Shown piece after piece: positions 1-8,226 of a DNA stretch of 36,178 nucleotides. How positions within the stretch are numbered: position 1 is the stretch's first letter; the number at the start of each line of letters is the position of its first letter. The translations under genes and the position numbers were made by a program. This stretch comes from Tissierellales bacterium. GTDB taxonomy: Bacteria > Bacillota > Clostridia > Tissierellales > Tissierellaceae. Location: assembly GCA_030146705.1 (NCBI GenBank), contig JASLBE010000067.1:1-36178 (forward strand). Reading direction: 5' to 3'. The notes below the pieces were generated by a model. That model was not told the DNA's origin, searched no databases, and saw only the letters and a list, made by a program, of their open reading frames with translations.

Positions 1-338
1 AGGTAGTCTAAATATTTTAAATCTTCTTCCCTTATATCAATAGTACCATCTAGTCCCACTATATTAGCCTCTACTCCCAGATAAACCTTAAAATCTATTC
101 CTTTTCTTTCAAATTCTTCATTTAATTGGTCAACCTCATCCCTCATTTTAGGAAACATCTTCCTATTAACTCCATAAATATAATGGCTAGGTCCATGTTC
201 CGTAATCCCAATAAATTTAAGACCCTTGCCTAGGGCTGCCTCTGCATTTTCTCTAATAGTACCCTTGGCATGCTTCTTACTTGGTCTAGGAAAACTACTG
301 TAAATAGTATGTGTATGAAAATCACCTATTATATCCAT
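1..338 (-). CDS. PHP-domain metal-dependent phosphoesterase-like protein (N-terminal part, cut by window edge)
   Basis: The first 112 codons of a PHP (polymerase and histidinol phosphatase) family protein; the rest lies beyond the left edge. The N-terminus reads MDIIGDFHTHTIYSS, and DFHTHT is the first PHP metal-binding motif. ITEHGPSH further on is the second, with a conserved Glu-His. The ATG overlaps the murB stop in a TAATG arrangement, so translation is very likely coupled to murB. In many Clostridia a PHP protein sits between murB and the rapZ-yvcK-whiA genes, and this order fits. The substrate is unknown; PHP enzymes hydrolyse phosphoesters using two or three metal ions. Family assignment is confident, exact function is not. 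Confidence 0.88.
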   Translation of the reverse strand, partial: MDIIGDFHTHTIYSSFPRPSKKHAKGTIRENAEAALGKGLKFIGITEHGPSHYIYGVNRKMFPKMRDEVDQLNEEFERKGIDFKVYLGVEANIVGLDGTIDIREEDLKYLDY

Positions 339-1240
339 TACTCATCACCTATTAACATTATTTCTCTCTCAAGTTCTACTCCAAAATTATCCCTAACTGT
401 TTTTTGAACAGTCTTTATTAAGGTCAAGATGTCTTCACAACTAGCATTTCCCCTATTTATAATAAATCCGCAATGTTTTTCTGATACCTGGGCATCCTTA
501 TACCTTATACCTCTTAAACCTGAATCATCTATTAGCTTGCCTGCATAATATCCTTCAGGCCTCTTAAAAGTACTCCCTCCACTGGCAAATTCTAAGGGTT
601 GCTTATTCCTTCTCTCCCTATTTAGCCTAATCATTTCTTCCTCTATCTCTTTAAAATCTCCATCCTCTAAGGCAAATTCCACCTCTAAAACTACTAGGCC
701 TTCCTCCTTAACCCTACTAGTCCTATAGGCAAAATTCATCTCGGACTTATCCAACCATTTAATTTCTAAGTCCTTATTAAGAACTTTCACCCTGTTTACT
801 ATATCTTTCATCTCTCCACCATAGGCTCCAGCATTCATAGTCATAGCTCCACCTAGGGCACCAGGAATTCCCGATGCAAATTCCATTCCTTTAAGGGAAT
901 TTTTTAAAGCCACCCTACTCACTGTTGATAATAGGGCTCCACTTTGGGCAAGTATAAGTCTATCCCTTACCTCCACTTTATTAAAGCTTTCATTTAGTTT
1001 TATAACTATCCCTCTTATTCCCTTATCCCTAACTAACATATTACTACCATTCCCCATTATCATATAGGGTATATTATTCTCTTTCGCTATTTTTATGGCC
1101 TTAACCACATCTAAGTCCTTACTTGGAAAAACCATAAAATCAGCTGGTCCTCCAATTTTAAAACTAGTGTGGTTTTTTAAATCCTCATTTTCTAATACCT
1201 GGCTTATTCCTGCATCTATTAATAATTTATATATGTCCAA
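338..1240 (-). CDS. murB: UDP-N-acetylenolpyruvoylglucosamine reductase MurB
   Basis: Cytoplasmic FAD enzyme that uses NADPH to reduce UDP-GlcNAc-enolpyruvate to UDP-MurNAc, the second committed step of peptidoglycan synthesis. Numbered from the chosen start, the FAD-binding GNGSNMLVRD lies at about 63-72, the glycine-rich SGIPGALGG loop at about 123-131, the catalytic serine in GGSTF at about 223, and the C-terminal catalytic glutamate in LEREIMLIG at about 293. Length (about 300 aa) is normal for the short MurB type. Start choice: the ATG at 1249 touches the ribosome site AGAAGGAG with no spacer, whereas the TTG at 1240 lies 9 nt after it, so I prefer TTG; the ATG remains possible. The stop overlaps the PHP start by one base. 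Confidence 0.95.
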   Translation of the reverse strand: MDIYKLLIDAGISQVLENEDLKNHTSFKIGGPADFMVFPSKDLDVVKAIKIAKENNIPYMIMGNGSNMLVRDKGIRGIVIKLNESFNKVEVRDRLILAQSGALLSTVSRVALKNSLKGMEFASGIPGALGGAMTMNAGAYGGEMKDIVNRVKVLNKDLEIKWLDKSEMNFAYRTSRVKEEGLVVLEVEFALEDGDFKEIEEEMIRLNRERRNKQPLEFASGGSTFKRPEGYYAGKLIDDSGLRGIRYKDAQVSEKHCGFIINRGNASCEDILTLIKTVQKTVRDNFGVELEREIMLIGDE

Positions 1241-1378
1241 ATTTTTCATCTCCTTCTAAGCTCTTATATTGTATCAAATATATATATTTTTTTCTATTTT
1301 TATCATATTCTTCAAGAGTAATATTCTTACCCAAATATTATAACCATTATTTCAAATATAGTATATTAAAAAAATACA

Positions 1379-1414
1379 AAATATAATACACCTAATTTTA
1401 GGTGTATTATATTT
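1379..1414 (-). terminator. Rho-independent terminator after the SDR gene
   Basis: A perfect inverted repeat of about 16 bp with a 4-nt loop; the core AATACACCTA pairs with TAGGTGTATT around ATTT. It starts just after the SDR stop codon and, on the minus strand, runs into a T-rich stretch. The stem is AT-rich except for its core. It separates the SDR gene from murB, which must therefore have its own promoter in 1250-1380. Confidence 0.8.
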
Positions 1415-1420
1415 AATACT

Positions 1421-2191
1421 TTATATAGTAGTCCAACCACCATCAATTTGTAACAGCTGCCCTGTTGTAAAACTAGATGCATCTGATGCAAAATAAATTA
1501 CTGCCCCATCTAACTCACCTGGTTTTCCCAACCTTTCCATAGGGCAATAAGTTTTTAGCACCTTTTGGAACTCTGGATTTTTAACTAGCTTATCTGTCAT
1601 TTCACTTTCAAAATATGAAGGCCCTATGGCATTTACTGTAATTCCATACTGAGCCCACTCAGCAGCCAAGGCCTTAGTCATCATCAAAAGCCCACCCTTT
1701 GTTGTAGCATAGGAATTAATAGCACTTGATTTCATAGCAACTGTAGAGTGGATAGATCCAAGATTTATTATCCTACCCCCTCTAGCTTTCTCTTTCATAA
1801 CTTTACCAACTTCTCTAGATAGGAAATATACTGAGTTAAGGTTAACATCCATAATATTTAGCCATTCCTCATTAGGCATATCTAAAGAAGGAGTTCCATA
1901 AGCTATTCCTGCATTATTTATTAAAATATCAATACTACCATAGTGGTTTTTTACATTTTCAACAAGTCTTGGTATACTTTCAAAATCTGTTAAATCACAT
2001 TTTTCAATATATACCTCATAACCTAACTCTTCCAAGTCTTTTTTTACTTCTTCTAGCCTATCAAGCCTTCTTGCCACAAGGGCCAATTTAGCTCCTTGAT
2101 TTCCTAAAGCCTTAGCAAACTGAATGCCCAGTCCAGAAGATCCACCAGTTATCAAGGCAACTTTTCCAGTTAAATCAAAGTAATTTTTCAT
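1421..2191 (-). CDS. SDR family NAD(P)-dependent oxidoreductase
   Basis: Classical short-chain dehydrogenase/reductase of 256 aa. The Rossmann motif TGGSSGLG is at 15-22, ARR at 40-42 after strand 2 suggests NADP(H) preference, NNAG is at 92-95, the catalytic Asn is N117, and the YATTK active site is at 161-165. Ser146 is the likely catalytic serine; it lies 15 residues before Tyr161 instead of the usual 13, so there is a small insertion. The overall pattern resembles gluconate 5-dehydrogenase and FabG-like enzymes. No neighbouring sugar or fatty-acid gene supports a substrate, so none is assigned. The gene stands alone between two terminators, with ribosome site AAGGGGG 7 nt before ATG. TATAAT-like boxes lie in 2192-2267 without a convincing -35. 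Confidence 0.9.
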   Translation of the reverse strand: MKNYFDLTGKVALITGGSSGLGIQFAKALGNQGAKLALVARRLDRLEEVKKDLEELGYEVYIEKCDLTDFESIPRLVENVKNHYGSIDILINNAGIAYGTPSLDMPNEEWLNIMDVNLNSVYFLSREVGKVMKEKARGGRIINLGSIHSTVAMKSSAINSYATTKGGLLMMTKALAAEWAQYGITVNAIGPSYFESEMTDKLVKNPEFQKVLKTYCPMERLGKPGELDGAVIYFASDASSFTTGQLLQIDGGWTTI

Positions 2192-2267
2192 TTTTATCCC
2201 CCTTATTAATATTATAGTTATTTATATCTATTATACCTTTTATTAATTATTTTAATCTTTAAAAATA

Positions 2268-2298
2268 AAAGACAGCCAACCTTTGGTTAGCTGTCTTT
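2268..2298 (-). terminator. Rho-independent terminator of nifJ
   Basis: AAAGACAGC pairs with GCTGTCTTT, then one C/A mismatch, then AAC pairs with GTT around a CTTTG loop. On the minus strand the hairpin follows the nifJ stop by about 35 nt and is followed by a T-rich run. Confidence 0.88.
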
Positions 2299-2331
2299 AA
2301 GACATGTCTATATAATATAATTTTTACTTAA

Positions 2332-5300
2332 CTATTCATCTTTTGCCATATTTACATATGTTTCATACCTAGCTTTAGCATCCTTAGCAGCTTGATCAAA
2401 TAATTCATCAGCTACCTCTGGGAATGTTTTCCTAAGTGAAGTATATCTTACTTCAGTTTCTATAAAGTCTGTAAATGGTTTTGATGGTTCTTTAGAGTCT
2501 AGCATAAATGGATTTTCACCAGCTTCTTTTCTTCTTGGGTCAAATCTGTATAGGTGCCAGTATCCAGTTTCTACTGCTAATTTTTCTTGGGCTACTGATC
2601 CACCCATTCCACCTTTAATTCCATGGTTTATACATGGAGCATATGCTATTACAAGTGATGGTCCATCATAAGATTCAGCTTCTTTTATAGCTTTTACTAA
2701 TTGGTTCTTATCTGCACCTAGAGAAACTTGTGCTACATATACATAACCATAAGAAGTCATCATTAAACCTAAGTTTTTCTTAGTTACCCTCTTACCATTA
2801 GCTGCAAACTTAGCAACTGCTGCTGTTGGAGTTGATTTAGAAGATTGACCTCCAGTATTTGAGTAAACTTCTGTATCTAGAACTAATATATTAATATCCA
2901 TTCCTGAAGCTAATACATGGTCAACTCCACCAAATCCTATATCATATGCCCATCCGTCTCCACCGATGATCCACATAGATCTCTTGATTATAAAGTCTTT
3001 CTTATTTTTAACTTCTTGTAATAATTCTTTAGCCTTAGGATCTTTAACATCCTTATCTAATACAGCTACAATATTTGTATATGCAGCCTTACTTGCTTCT
3101 GCATCATTTTTATTTTCAATCCATTTCTTAAATAAATCAGCTATTTCATCATCTGCACCTAGTTCTATAAATTCTTTCATAGCTAATTCTAATTTATCTC
3201 TCATTTGGTTTACTGCTATAGCCATACCATATCCATGTTCAGCTGCATCTTCAAATAAAGAGTTTGCCCATGATGGTCCGTCACCATCTTGGTTTGCACA
3301 ATATGGAGTAGAAGGTGCTGAAGCTCCCCAGATTGATGAACAACCTGTAGCATTAGAGATCATCATCCTATCTCCAAATAACTGAGTTATAAGTTTTACA
3401 TAAGCAGTTTCTCCACAACCTGCACAAGCTCCTGAGAACTCTAATAATGGTTGTTGGAATTGAGATCCTCTTACACTAAATTTATCTACTGCATCTGGTT
3501 TGTTTTTAATAGTCATTGCATAATCCCAGTTATCTTGTTGGGCTTCCATTTCACCTTCTAAAGGTCTCATTTCTAGAGCTTTCTTAGGTGCCGGACATAC
3601 TGCAGCACAGTTTCCACAGCCTGTACAATCCGCTGGACTTATTTGTATACGGTATTCTAATTCTTTAATACCATTAGCTTTTTTAGTTTCAAAAGTTTCT
3701 GGTGCATTTTTAACCTCTTCTTCATCTAATAAGAATGGTCTAATTACTGCATGTGGACATACAAATGAACATTGGTTACATTGGATACAATTTTCTTCTA
3801 TCCAGTGAGGAGCATTTACTGCTATTGCTCTTTTTTCATAAGCTGCTGTTCCGTGTGGCCAGCTTCCGTCTTCTCTACCTACAAAGGCACTTACAGGAAG
3901 TTTATCTCCCTCTTGAGCAACCATTGGGTCTAGAATGTTTTCTATAAATTCTGGTCTTTCTTTCTTACTTACAGCTTCTTCATCTTTTGCATCTGCCCAT
4001 TCTGCTGGAACATTTATTTCAACTGCTGCATTAACACCAGCATCTAAAGCCTTGTAGTTCATTTCAACTATTGCATCACCCTTGCTACCATAAGTTTCCT
4101 TAATAGAAGCTCTTAAATGGTCCAATGCCTCATCTATTGGAAGTACCTTAGACAAGTTAAAGAATGCAGCCTGCATTATCATATTTGTTCTTCCGCCTAG
4201 TCCAATTTCTGCAGCTAATTTAGTTGCATTAATTGTATAGAACTTAATATTGTGTTCAGCAATATATCTCTTCATATTTGCTGGTAGCTTATCATTCAAT
4301 TCTTCTTCAGACCAAATTGTATTTAACAGGAATGTTCCACCATCTTTTAAGCCATCAAGCATATCATATTGGTTAACATAGGCCTGTCTAGCACAAGATA
4401 CAAAGTCTGCTTCAGTTATTAAATAAGTTGACCTTATTGGCTCATTTCCGAATCTTAAGTGAGATATAGTTACACCACCAGATTTTTTACTATCATAAGC
4501 AAAATATCCTTGTGCATACATATCTGTATCGTCACCTATAATTTTTATAGCTTGTTTATTAGCACCTACTGTACCATCTGATCCGAATCCCCAGAACTTA
4601 CATTTTATAGTATCTTCTGGTTCAGTTGTTATTTCTTCTTTTATTTCTAAAGATAAATTAGTAACATCATCTTCTATACCAACTGTAAACCTATCTTTTG
4701 GTTGATCTTCCTTCAAGTTTTCAAACACTGCTAGCATTTGAGATGGAGTAACATCTTTAGAACTTAGTCCATATCTTCCACCAACTATAACTGGTTTTAA
4801 ATCATAATTATAGAAAATGTTTTGTATGTCTAAGTGTAGTGGTTCTGCTACTGCTCCCTTTTCCTTAGTCCTATCTAAAACTGATATTTTTTCAACAGTT
4901 TTTGGTAAAACATTAAAGAAATGTTCTTTAGAGAATGGTCTATATAAATGAACCTTAATTATACCTACCTTTTCTCCTTTTTCAATTAAATAGTCTACCG
5001 TTTCTTCTAAAGTTTCTGTAACTGATCCCATTGCAACTACGATTCTTTCTGCTTCTGGGTGTCCATAATATACAAATGGTTTATAGTGTCTTCCAGTCAT
5101 TTTTGAAATCTCATCCATATATTCTTCAACTACTCCAACTATATTATCATAGTATGGGTTAGATGCTTCTAAAGCTTGGAAGTAGATATCTGGGTTTTGT
5201 GCTGTACCTTTTGTATATGGGTTATGTGGGTTTAAAGCTCTTTCTCTATACTCGTTTAAGGCTTCATAATCTACTAATTTTGCAAGTTCATCAGTATCCA

Positions 5301-5856
5301 TTACTTCTACCTTTTGTATTTCATGACTTGTCCTAAATCCATCAAAGAAATGAACAAATGGAACCCTACCTTTTATAGCTGCAAGATGGGCTACCCCTGC
5401 TAAGTCCATAACTTCTTGAACAGAACCTGATGCAAGGAAGGCAAAACCTGTTTGTCTAGCTGCCATAACATCTTGGTGGTCCCCAAATATACTTAAGGCA
5501 TGACCTGCTAAAGATCTTGCTGTAACATGGAATACTCCTGGTAAAAACTCACCAGCAATTTTATACATGTTAGGAATCATAAGTAACAGACCTTGTGATG
5601 CTGTAAATGTACTTGTTAATGCTCCTGCTGATAAAGAACCATGAACTGCTCCTGCTGCTCCTGCTTCTGATTGAAGTTCCTTAACTAACACCTTTTGTCC
5701 AAATATGTTTTTTCTTCCATTAGCTGACCAAGCATCTATTAGCTCTGCCATAGTAGAAGATGGTGTTATTGGGTAAATAGCTGCTACATCTGTAAATGCA
5801 TAGGCAACATGTGCTGCTGCTGTGTTACCATCCATCGTTTTCATAACTTTTGCCAT
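2332..5856 (-). CDS. nifJ: Pyruvate:ferredoxin (flavodoxin) oxidoreductase, single-chain homodimeric type
   Basis: Oxidises pyruvate with CoA to acetyl-CoA and CO2 and reduces ferredoxin; the central catabolic enzyme of fermentative anaerobes. Of 1174 aa, the usual length for single-chain PFOR. It begins with the pyrimidine-binding TPP domain (YPITPSS near residue 28). A two-cluster ferredoxin domain follows (C690/693/696/700 and C744/747/750/754). The TPP/third-cluster domain has C811, C814, C839 and C1075, plus the GDGWAYDIG motif with D967. This cysteine layout matches the Desulfovibrio africanus enzyme almost residue for residue. Start: the frame is open 36 codons further upstream, but that part covers the promoter. 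The ATG at 5856 follows AAAGGGGGA and gives the family N-terminus MAKVMKTMDGN. It is monocistronic, with its own promoter and terminator. Confidence 0.97.
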   Translation of the reverse strand: MAKVMKTMDGNTAAAHVAYAFTDVAAIYPITPSSTMAELIDAWSANGRKNIFGQKVLVKELQSEAGAAGAVHGSLSAGALTSTFTASQGLLLMIPNMYKIAGEFLPGVFHVTARSLAGHALSIFGDHQDVMAARQTGFAFLASGSVQEVMDLAGVAHLAAIKGRVPFVHFFDGFRTSHEIQKVEVMDTDELAKLVDYEALNEYRERALNPHNPYTKGTAQNPDIYFQALEASNPYYDNIVGVVEEYMDEISKMTGRHYKPFVYYGHPEAERIVVAMGSVTETLEETVDYLIEKGEKVGIIKVHLYRPFSKEHFFNVLPKTVEKISVLDRTKEKGAVAEPLHLDIQNIFYNYDLKPVIVGGRYGLSSKDVTPSQMLAVFENLKEDQPKDRFTVGIEDDVTNLSLEIKEEITTEPEDTIKCKFWGFGSDGTVGANKQAIKIIGDDTDMYAQGYFAYDSKKSGGVTISHLRFGNEPIRSTYLITEADFVSCARQAYVNQYDMLDGLKDGGTFLLNTIWSEEELNDKLPANMKRYIAEHNIKFYTINATKLAAEIGLGGRTNMIMQAAFFNLSKVLPIDEALDHLRASIKETYGSKGDAIVEMNYKALDAGVNAAVEINVPAEWADAKDEEAVSKKERPEFIENILDPMVAQEGDKLPVSAFVGREDGSWPHGTAAYEKRAIAVNAPHWIEENCIQCNQCSFVCPHAVIRPFLLDEEEVKNAPETFETKKANGIKELEYRIQISPADCTGCGNCAAVCPAPKKALEMRPLEGEMEAQQDNWDYAMTIKNKPDAVDKFSVRGSQFQQPLLEFSGACAGCGETAYVKLITQLFGDRMMISNATGCSSIWGASAPSTPYCANQDGDGPSWANSLFEDAAEHGYGMAIAVNQMRDKLELAMKEFIELGADDEIADLFKKWIENKNDAEASKAAYTNIVAVLDKDVKDPKAKELLQEVKNKKDFIIKRSMWIIGGDGWAYDIGFGGVDHVLASGMDINILVLDTEVYSNTGGQSSKSTPTAAVAKFAANGKRVTKKNLGLMMTSYGYVYVAQVSLGADKNQLVKAIKEAESYDGPSLVIAYAPCINHGIKGGMGGSVAQEKLAVETGYWHLYRFDPRRKEAGENPFMLDSKEPSKPFTDFIETEVRYTSLRKTFPEVADELFDQAAKDAKARYETYVNMAKDE

Positions 5857-5925
5857 TTTAATAAGTCCCCCTTTAATAAATCGTAAGTAAAAATTAATAA
5901 TTGTTTGAATTTTATCACTATTTAA

Positions 5926-5954
5926 ATTATAAGAAATAAAAACATTAAAGTCAA
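5926..5954 (-). promoter_or_regulatory. Sigma-A-type promoter of nifJ
   Basis: Minus-strand TTGACT at 5954-5949 and TATAAT at 5931-5926 are separated by exactly 17 nt: 5/6 match at -35 and 6/6 at -10. The start point would be about 60 nt before the nifJ ATG at 5856. One of the best matches in the window, and it argues against the longer reading frame upstream. Confidence 0.82.
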
Positions 5955-5982
5955 CTAATTCCAAAGTTTTAAAACTTATAAC

Positions 5983-6168
5983 CTAATTCTTGTTGGGTAT
6001 AATAAGTGCTGACATTATATAGAGAATAATTCCTATGTTTGGAGGTATTATTACTAATAGTCCAAAAGCCAATCTTACAAGTGTAGAGTCAACCTCTAAA
6101 TATTGGGCTATCCCTCCACAAACACCCATTAGCTTTTTATCCGTATCTGATAGGTAAAGTTTTTTCAC
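5983..6168 (-). CDS. PspC domain-containing small membrane protein
   Basis: A 61-aa protein almost entirely made of a PspC domain. The N-terminus is MKKLYLSDTDKKLMGVCGG, typical for the family. VCGGIAQYLEVDSTLVRLAF is followed by one hydrophobic segment (about 38-57: LLVIIPPNIGIILYIMSALII), so a membrane-anchored miniprotein is expected. Stand-alone PspC proteins are linked to envelope stress in some bacteria, but the role here is unknown. Start: the first GTG (6177) overlaps the GGAGG ribosome site, so the second GTG at 6168, 8 nt after it, is chosen; this gives the usual MKKLY start. It lies between uvrC and the nifJ promoter. Confidence 0.88.
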   Translation of the reverse strand: MKKLYLSDTDKKLMGVCGGIAQYLEVDSTLVRLAFGLLVIIPPNIGIILYIMSALIIPNKN

Positions 6169-6204
6169 AGTTGTCACCTCCGGGTTCTCTTATAGGAAAT
6201 AAAA

Positions 6205-6226
6205 GATTAGTTTACTAATCCCTATA
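6205..6226 (-). other. Leader hairpin upstream of the PspC gene (possible weak terminator)
   Basis: GATTAG at 6205-6210 pairs with CTAATC at 6215-6220 around TTTA. An outer TATAGG at 6191-6196 can pair with CCTATA at 6221-6226, leaving an 8-nt bulge. On the minus strand the hairpin is followed by TTTTATTT and then, about 20 nt on, by the ribosome site of the PspC gene. It could be a weak terminator for uvrC read-through or an attenuator. Confidence 0.4.
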
Positions 6227-6244
6227 CAATATTTTATCCCTCAT

Positions 6245-6272
6245 ATTTATTGTATAAGTTTTTACAATAAAT
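6245..6272 (-). terminator. Hairpin directly after uvrC
   Basis: A perfect 10-bp inverted repeat, ATTTATTGTA with TACAATAAAT around an 8-nt loop, starting 1 nt after the uvrC stop. It is AT-rich and lacks a long T-run on the minus strand, so it may protect the 3' end rather than terminate efficiently. Confidence 0.5.
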
Positions 6273-6273
6273 T

Positions 6274-8142
6274 TCAATGACTTTTATCCCTAAAATGATT
6301 AAATAAACTTTCAGCAGACCTCCTTGTCATACTAGGCACTTTTTCAAGTTCTTCAATACTAGCCTTTTTTATCTTATCCAAGCTCTTAAAATACCTTAAA
6401 AGCTCCTTTTTTCTTTTAGGACCTATATCCCTTATCCCATCAAGTTCAGAAACAAACATATCCTTACTCCTAAGTGACCTATGATAGGATATGGCAAACC
6501 TATGTGCCTCTTCCTGAATACTATATATCAACCTATAGCCTAGGGAGTTTTCTTTTAATGTATATTCTTCATTATTATAAATTATCCCCCTAGTTGTATG
6601 AAAATCATCCTTAATCAGACCGCAAACAGGTATGCTTATTCCTAAATCATATAGAACCTTTAAGGCAATATTAACCTGGCCCTTGCCCCCATCCATCATA
6701 ATTAGGTCTGGGAAGGCAGAAAATCCTTGTAGCTTTAAATTCCTAGCCTCTAAATTCCTCTTTTCCTCTACTCCTCTTTTAAACCTCCTGGTCAAAACTT
6801 CCTCCATACTGGCATAATCATCTGGTCCAGTAACTGTCTTTATTTTAAACCTCCTGTAGTCAGATTTTTTAAAGTCTCCATCTTCAAATACTACCATTGA
6901 TCCAACAGAATTCGTCCCTGCTATATTAGATATATCAAAAGCCTCAAGCCTATTTATATCACCATCCAACCCTAGCAGGTCTTTAATTTCATCTACTGCT
7001 TCTAGGTTCTTCCTATACTTCCTTAAAAACCTATCTCCATACTTATTTATCATATCCCTAGCATTTTTCTTAACCATATTTAGTAGTTTTTTCTTTTCTC
7101 CAATTTTTGGAATACCTATCCTAACCCTAGCCCCTCTAACCTCACTAAGCCACTCTTCAATAACTTCCATCTCTTCTATATCTTCTTCTATTAAGATTTC
7201 TTTTGGCACAAAGGCAGTTCCACTATAAAATTGTTTTATAAAAGAGTTGATTATCTCCCTATTGTCATCTTTAAAAGTATTATTAATAATAAAATGTTCC
7301 CTGCCTATAATTTTTCCATTTCTAACAAAAAAAACTTGGACACAAACCTCATCTATTCCTCTAGCCATAGCAATAAAATCCTGGTCTAGTTGCTTACTTG
7401 TAGATATTATCTTTTGATTTTCTGCTAAGTAATTAATAGAAACTAACTTATCCCTATACTTAGCTGCATCTTCAAACCTTAAATCCCTAGCAGCCTCTTT
7501 CATCTTTTCCTCCATATTTTTTAGGAGTCTAGTATCCTTTCCATCTAAAAAACCTATAATTTCCTGAATTAACTCATCATAATCCTCATCCTTAACATTA
7601 CCAATACAAGGACCTAAACACCTTCCTATAAAATAATTCAAACAAGGTCTTTCATAAGACCTACCAGCTTCTAAATTCCTACTACAATTTCTAATTGGAT
7701 AATTGTTCCTAATTATTTCCAAGGCATCATTTACAGCTGTAACACTTGGATAGGGTCCAAAATACCTAGCCCCATCTTTTTTCATTGTCCTAGTTTTCAT
7801 AACCCTAGGATATCGTTCTTGAATATTAACCTTTATATAGGGATACTGCTTGTCATCCCTAAGTAAAATATTATACTTGGGTTCATGCATCTTTATTAGG
7901 TTAGATTCAAGAATTAAGGCCTCTATTTCATTATCAACTATAATATATTCAAAATCTTCTATATGGCTAACCATAGACCTAACTTTTTTATCCTTGTTTT
8001 TTCCAGACTGGAAATATTGCCTAACTCTATTTTTTAAAGAAATAGCCTTACCTACATATATAATTTCATTACTCCTATCCTTCATCAAATAAACCCCTGG
8101 TTTATCTGGAAGCTGGCTCAACCTCTCCTCTAAATTTAGCAA
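6274..8142 (-). CDS. uvrC: Excinuclease ABC subunit C (UvrC)
   Basis: Nucleotide excision repair nuclease: with UvrA/UvrB it cuts both sides of a lesion. At 622 aa it is full length. It has the N-terminal GIY-YIG nuclease (GVYLMKDRSNEIIYVGKA, about residues 16-33). A cysteine group near 155-180 (NCS...CLNYFIGRCLGPC) follows, then the UVR helix pair (DLRFEDAAKYRDKL, about 215-230). The RNase H-like nuclease core contains FDISNIAG and MMDGGKGQ, and the C-terminus has a helix-hairpin-helix pair (GIRDIGPKRKKELL... and VPSMTRRSAESL). It starts with TTG 8 nt after GGAGGG; no better ATG exists. It lies after the fprA terminator; see the promoter entry at 8196-8225. No uvrA or uvrB is in the window. 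Confidence 0.97.
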   Translation of the reverse strand: MLNLEERLSQLPDKPGVYLMKDRSNEIIYVGKAISLKNRVRQYFQSGKNKDKKVRSMVSHIEDFEYIIVDNEIEALILESNLIKMHEPKYNILLRDDKQYPYIKVNIQERYPRVMKTRTMKKDGARYFGPYPSVTAVNDALEIIRNNYPIRNCSRNLEAGRSYERPCLNYFIGRCLGPCIGNVKDEDYDELIQEIIGFLDGKDTRLLKNMEEKMKEAARDLRFEDAAKYRDKLVSINYLAENQKIISTSKQLDQDFIAMARGIDEVCVQVFFVRNGKIIGREHFIINNTFKDDNREIINSFIKQFYSGTAFVPKEILIEEDIEEMEVIEEWLSEVRGARVRIGIPKIGEKKKLLNMVKKNARDMINKYGDRFLRKYRKNLEAVDEIKDLLGLDGDINRLEAFDISNIAGTNSVGSMVVFEDGDFKKSDYRRFKIKTVTGPDDYASMEEVLTRRFKRGVEEKRNLEARNLKLQGFSAFPDLIMMDGGKGQVNIALKVLYDLGISIPVCGLIKDDFHTTRGIIYNNEEYTLKENSLGYRLIYSIQEEAHRFAISYHRSLRSKDMFVSELDGIRDIGPKRKKELLRYFKSLDKIKKASIEELEKVPSMTRRSAESLFNHFRDKSH

Positions 8143-8175
8143 CTAACTTTCCCTCCTAACTCTAAAGTTAATAAA

Positions 8176-8209
8176 AAACAGGCTACAATATAAATATTAT
8201 AACCTGTTT
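8176..8209 (-). terminator. Rho-independent terminator of the aminopeptidase-fprA unit
   Basis: AAACAGG at 8176-8182 pairs with CCTGTTT at 8203-8209. The 20-nt middle is partly self-complementary (AATA/TATT), extending the stem. On the minus strand the hairpin starts 17 nt after the fprA stop and is followed by a T-run (TTTTTTATT). A TATAAT lies in its middle; see the next entry. Confidence 0.75.
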
Positions 8210-8225
8210 AAATATATTTTTTAAA
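8196..8225 (-). promoter_or_regulatory. Candidate uvrC promoter embedded in the fprA terminator
   Basis: Minus-strand TTTAAA at 8225-8220 and a perfect TATAAT at 8201-8196 are 18 nt apart. The -10 box is in the apical part of the terminator hairpin, so RNA started here would lack the upstream arm and could not fold the terminator. This would explain how uvrC, whose ribosome site lies only about 20 nt past the hairpin, escapes termination. The -35 is weak (4/6). Confidence 0.45.
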
Positions 8226-8226
8226 C

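Noticed and set aside
2966..3385. A 139-codon plus-strand open frame opposite nifJ
   Set aside because: Lies wholly inside the confident nifJ gene, has no ribosome site or recognisable domain, and its composition is that expected of an antisense shadow.
5857..5964. 36-residue N-terminal extension of NifJ
   Set aside because: The stretch contains the near-consensus promoter and the ribosome site; homologous enzymes begin at the ATG at 5856.
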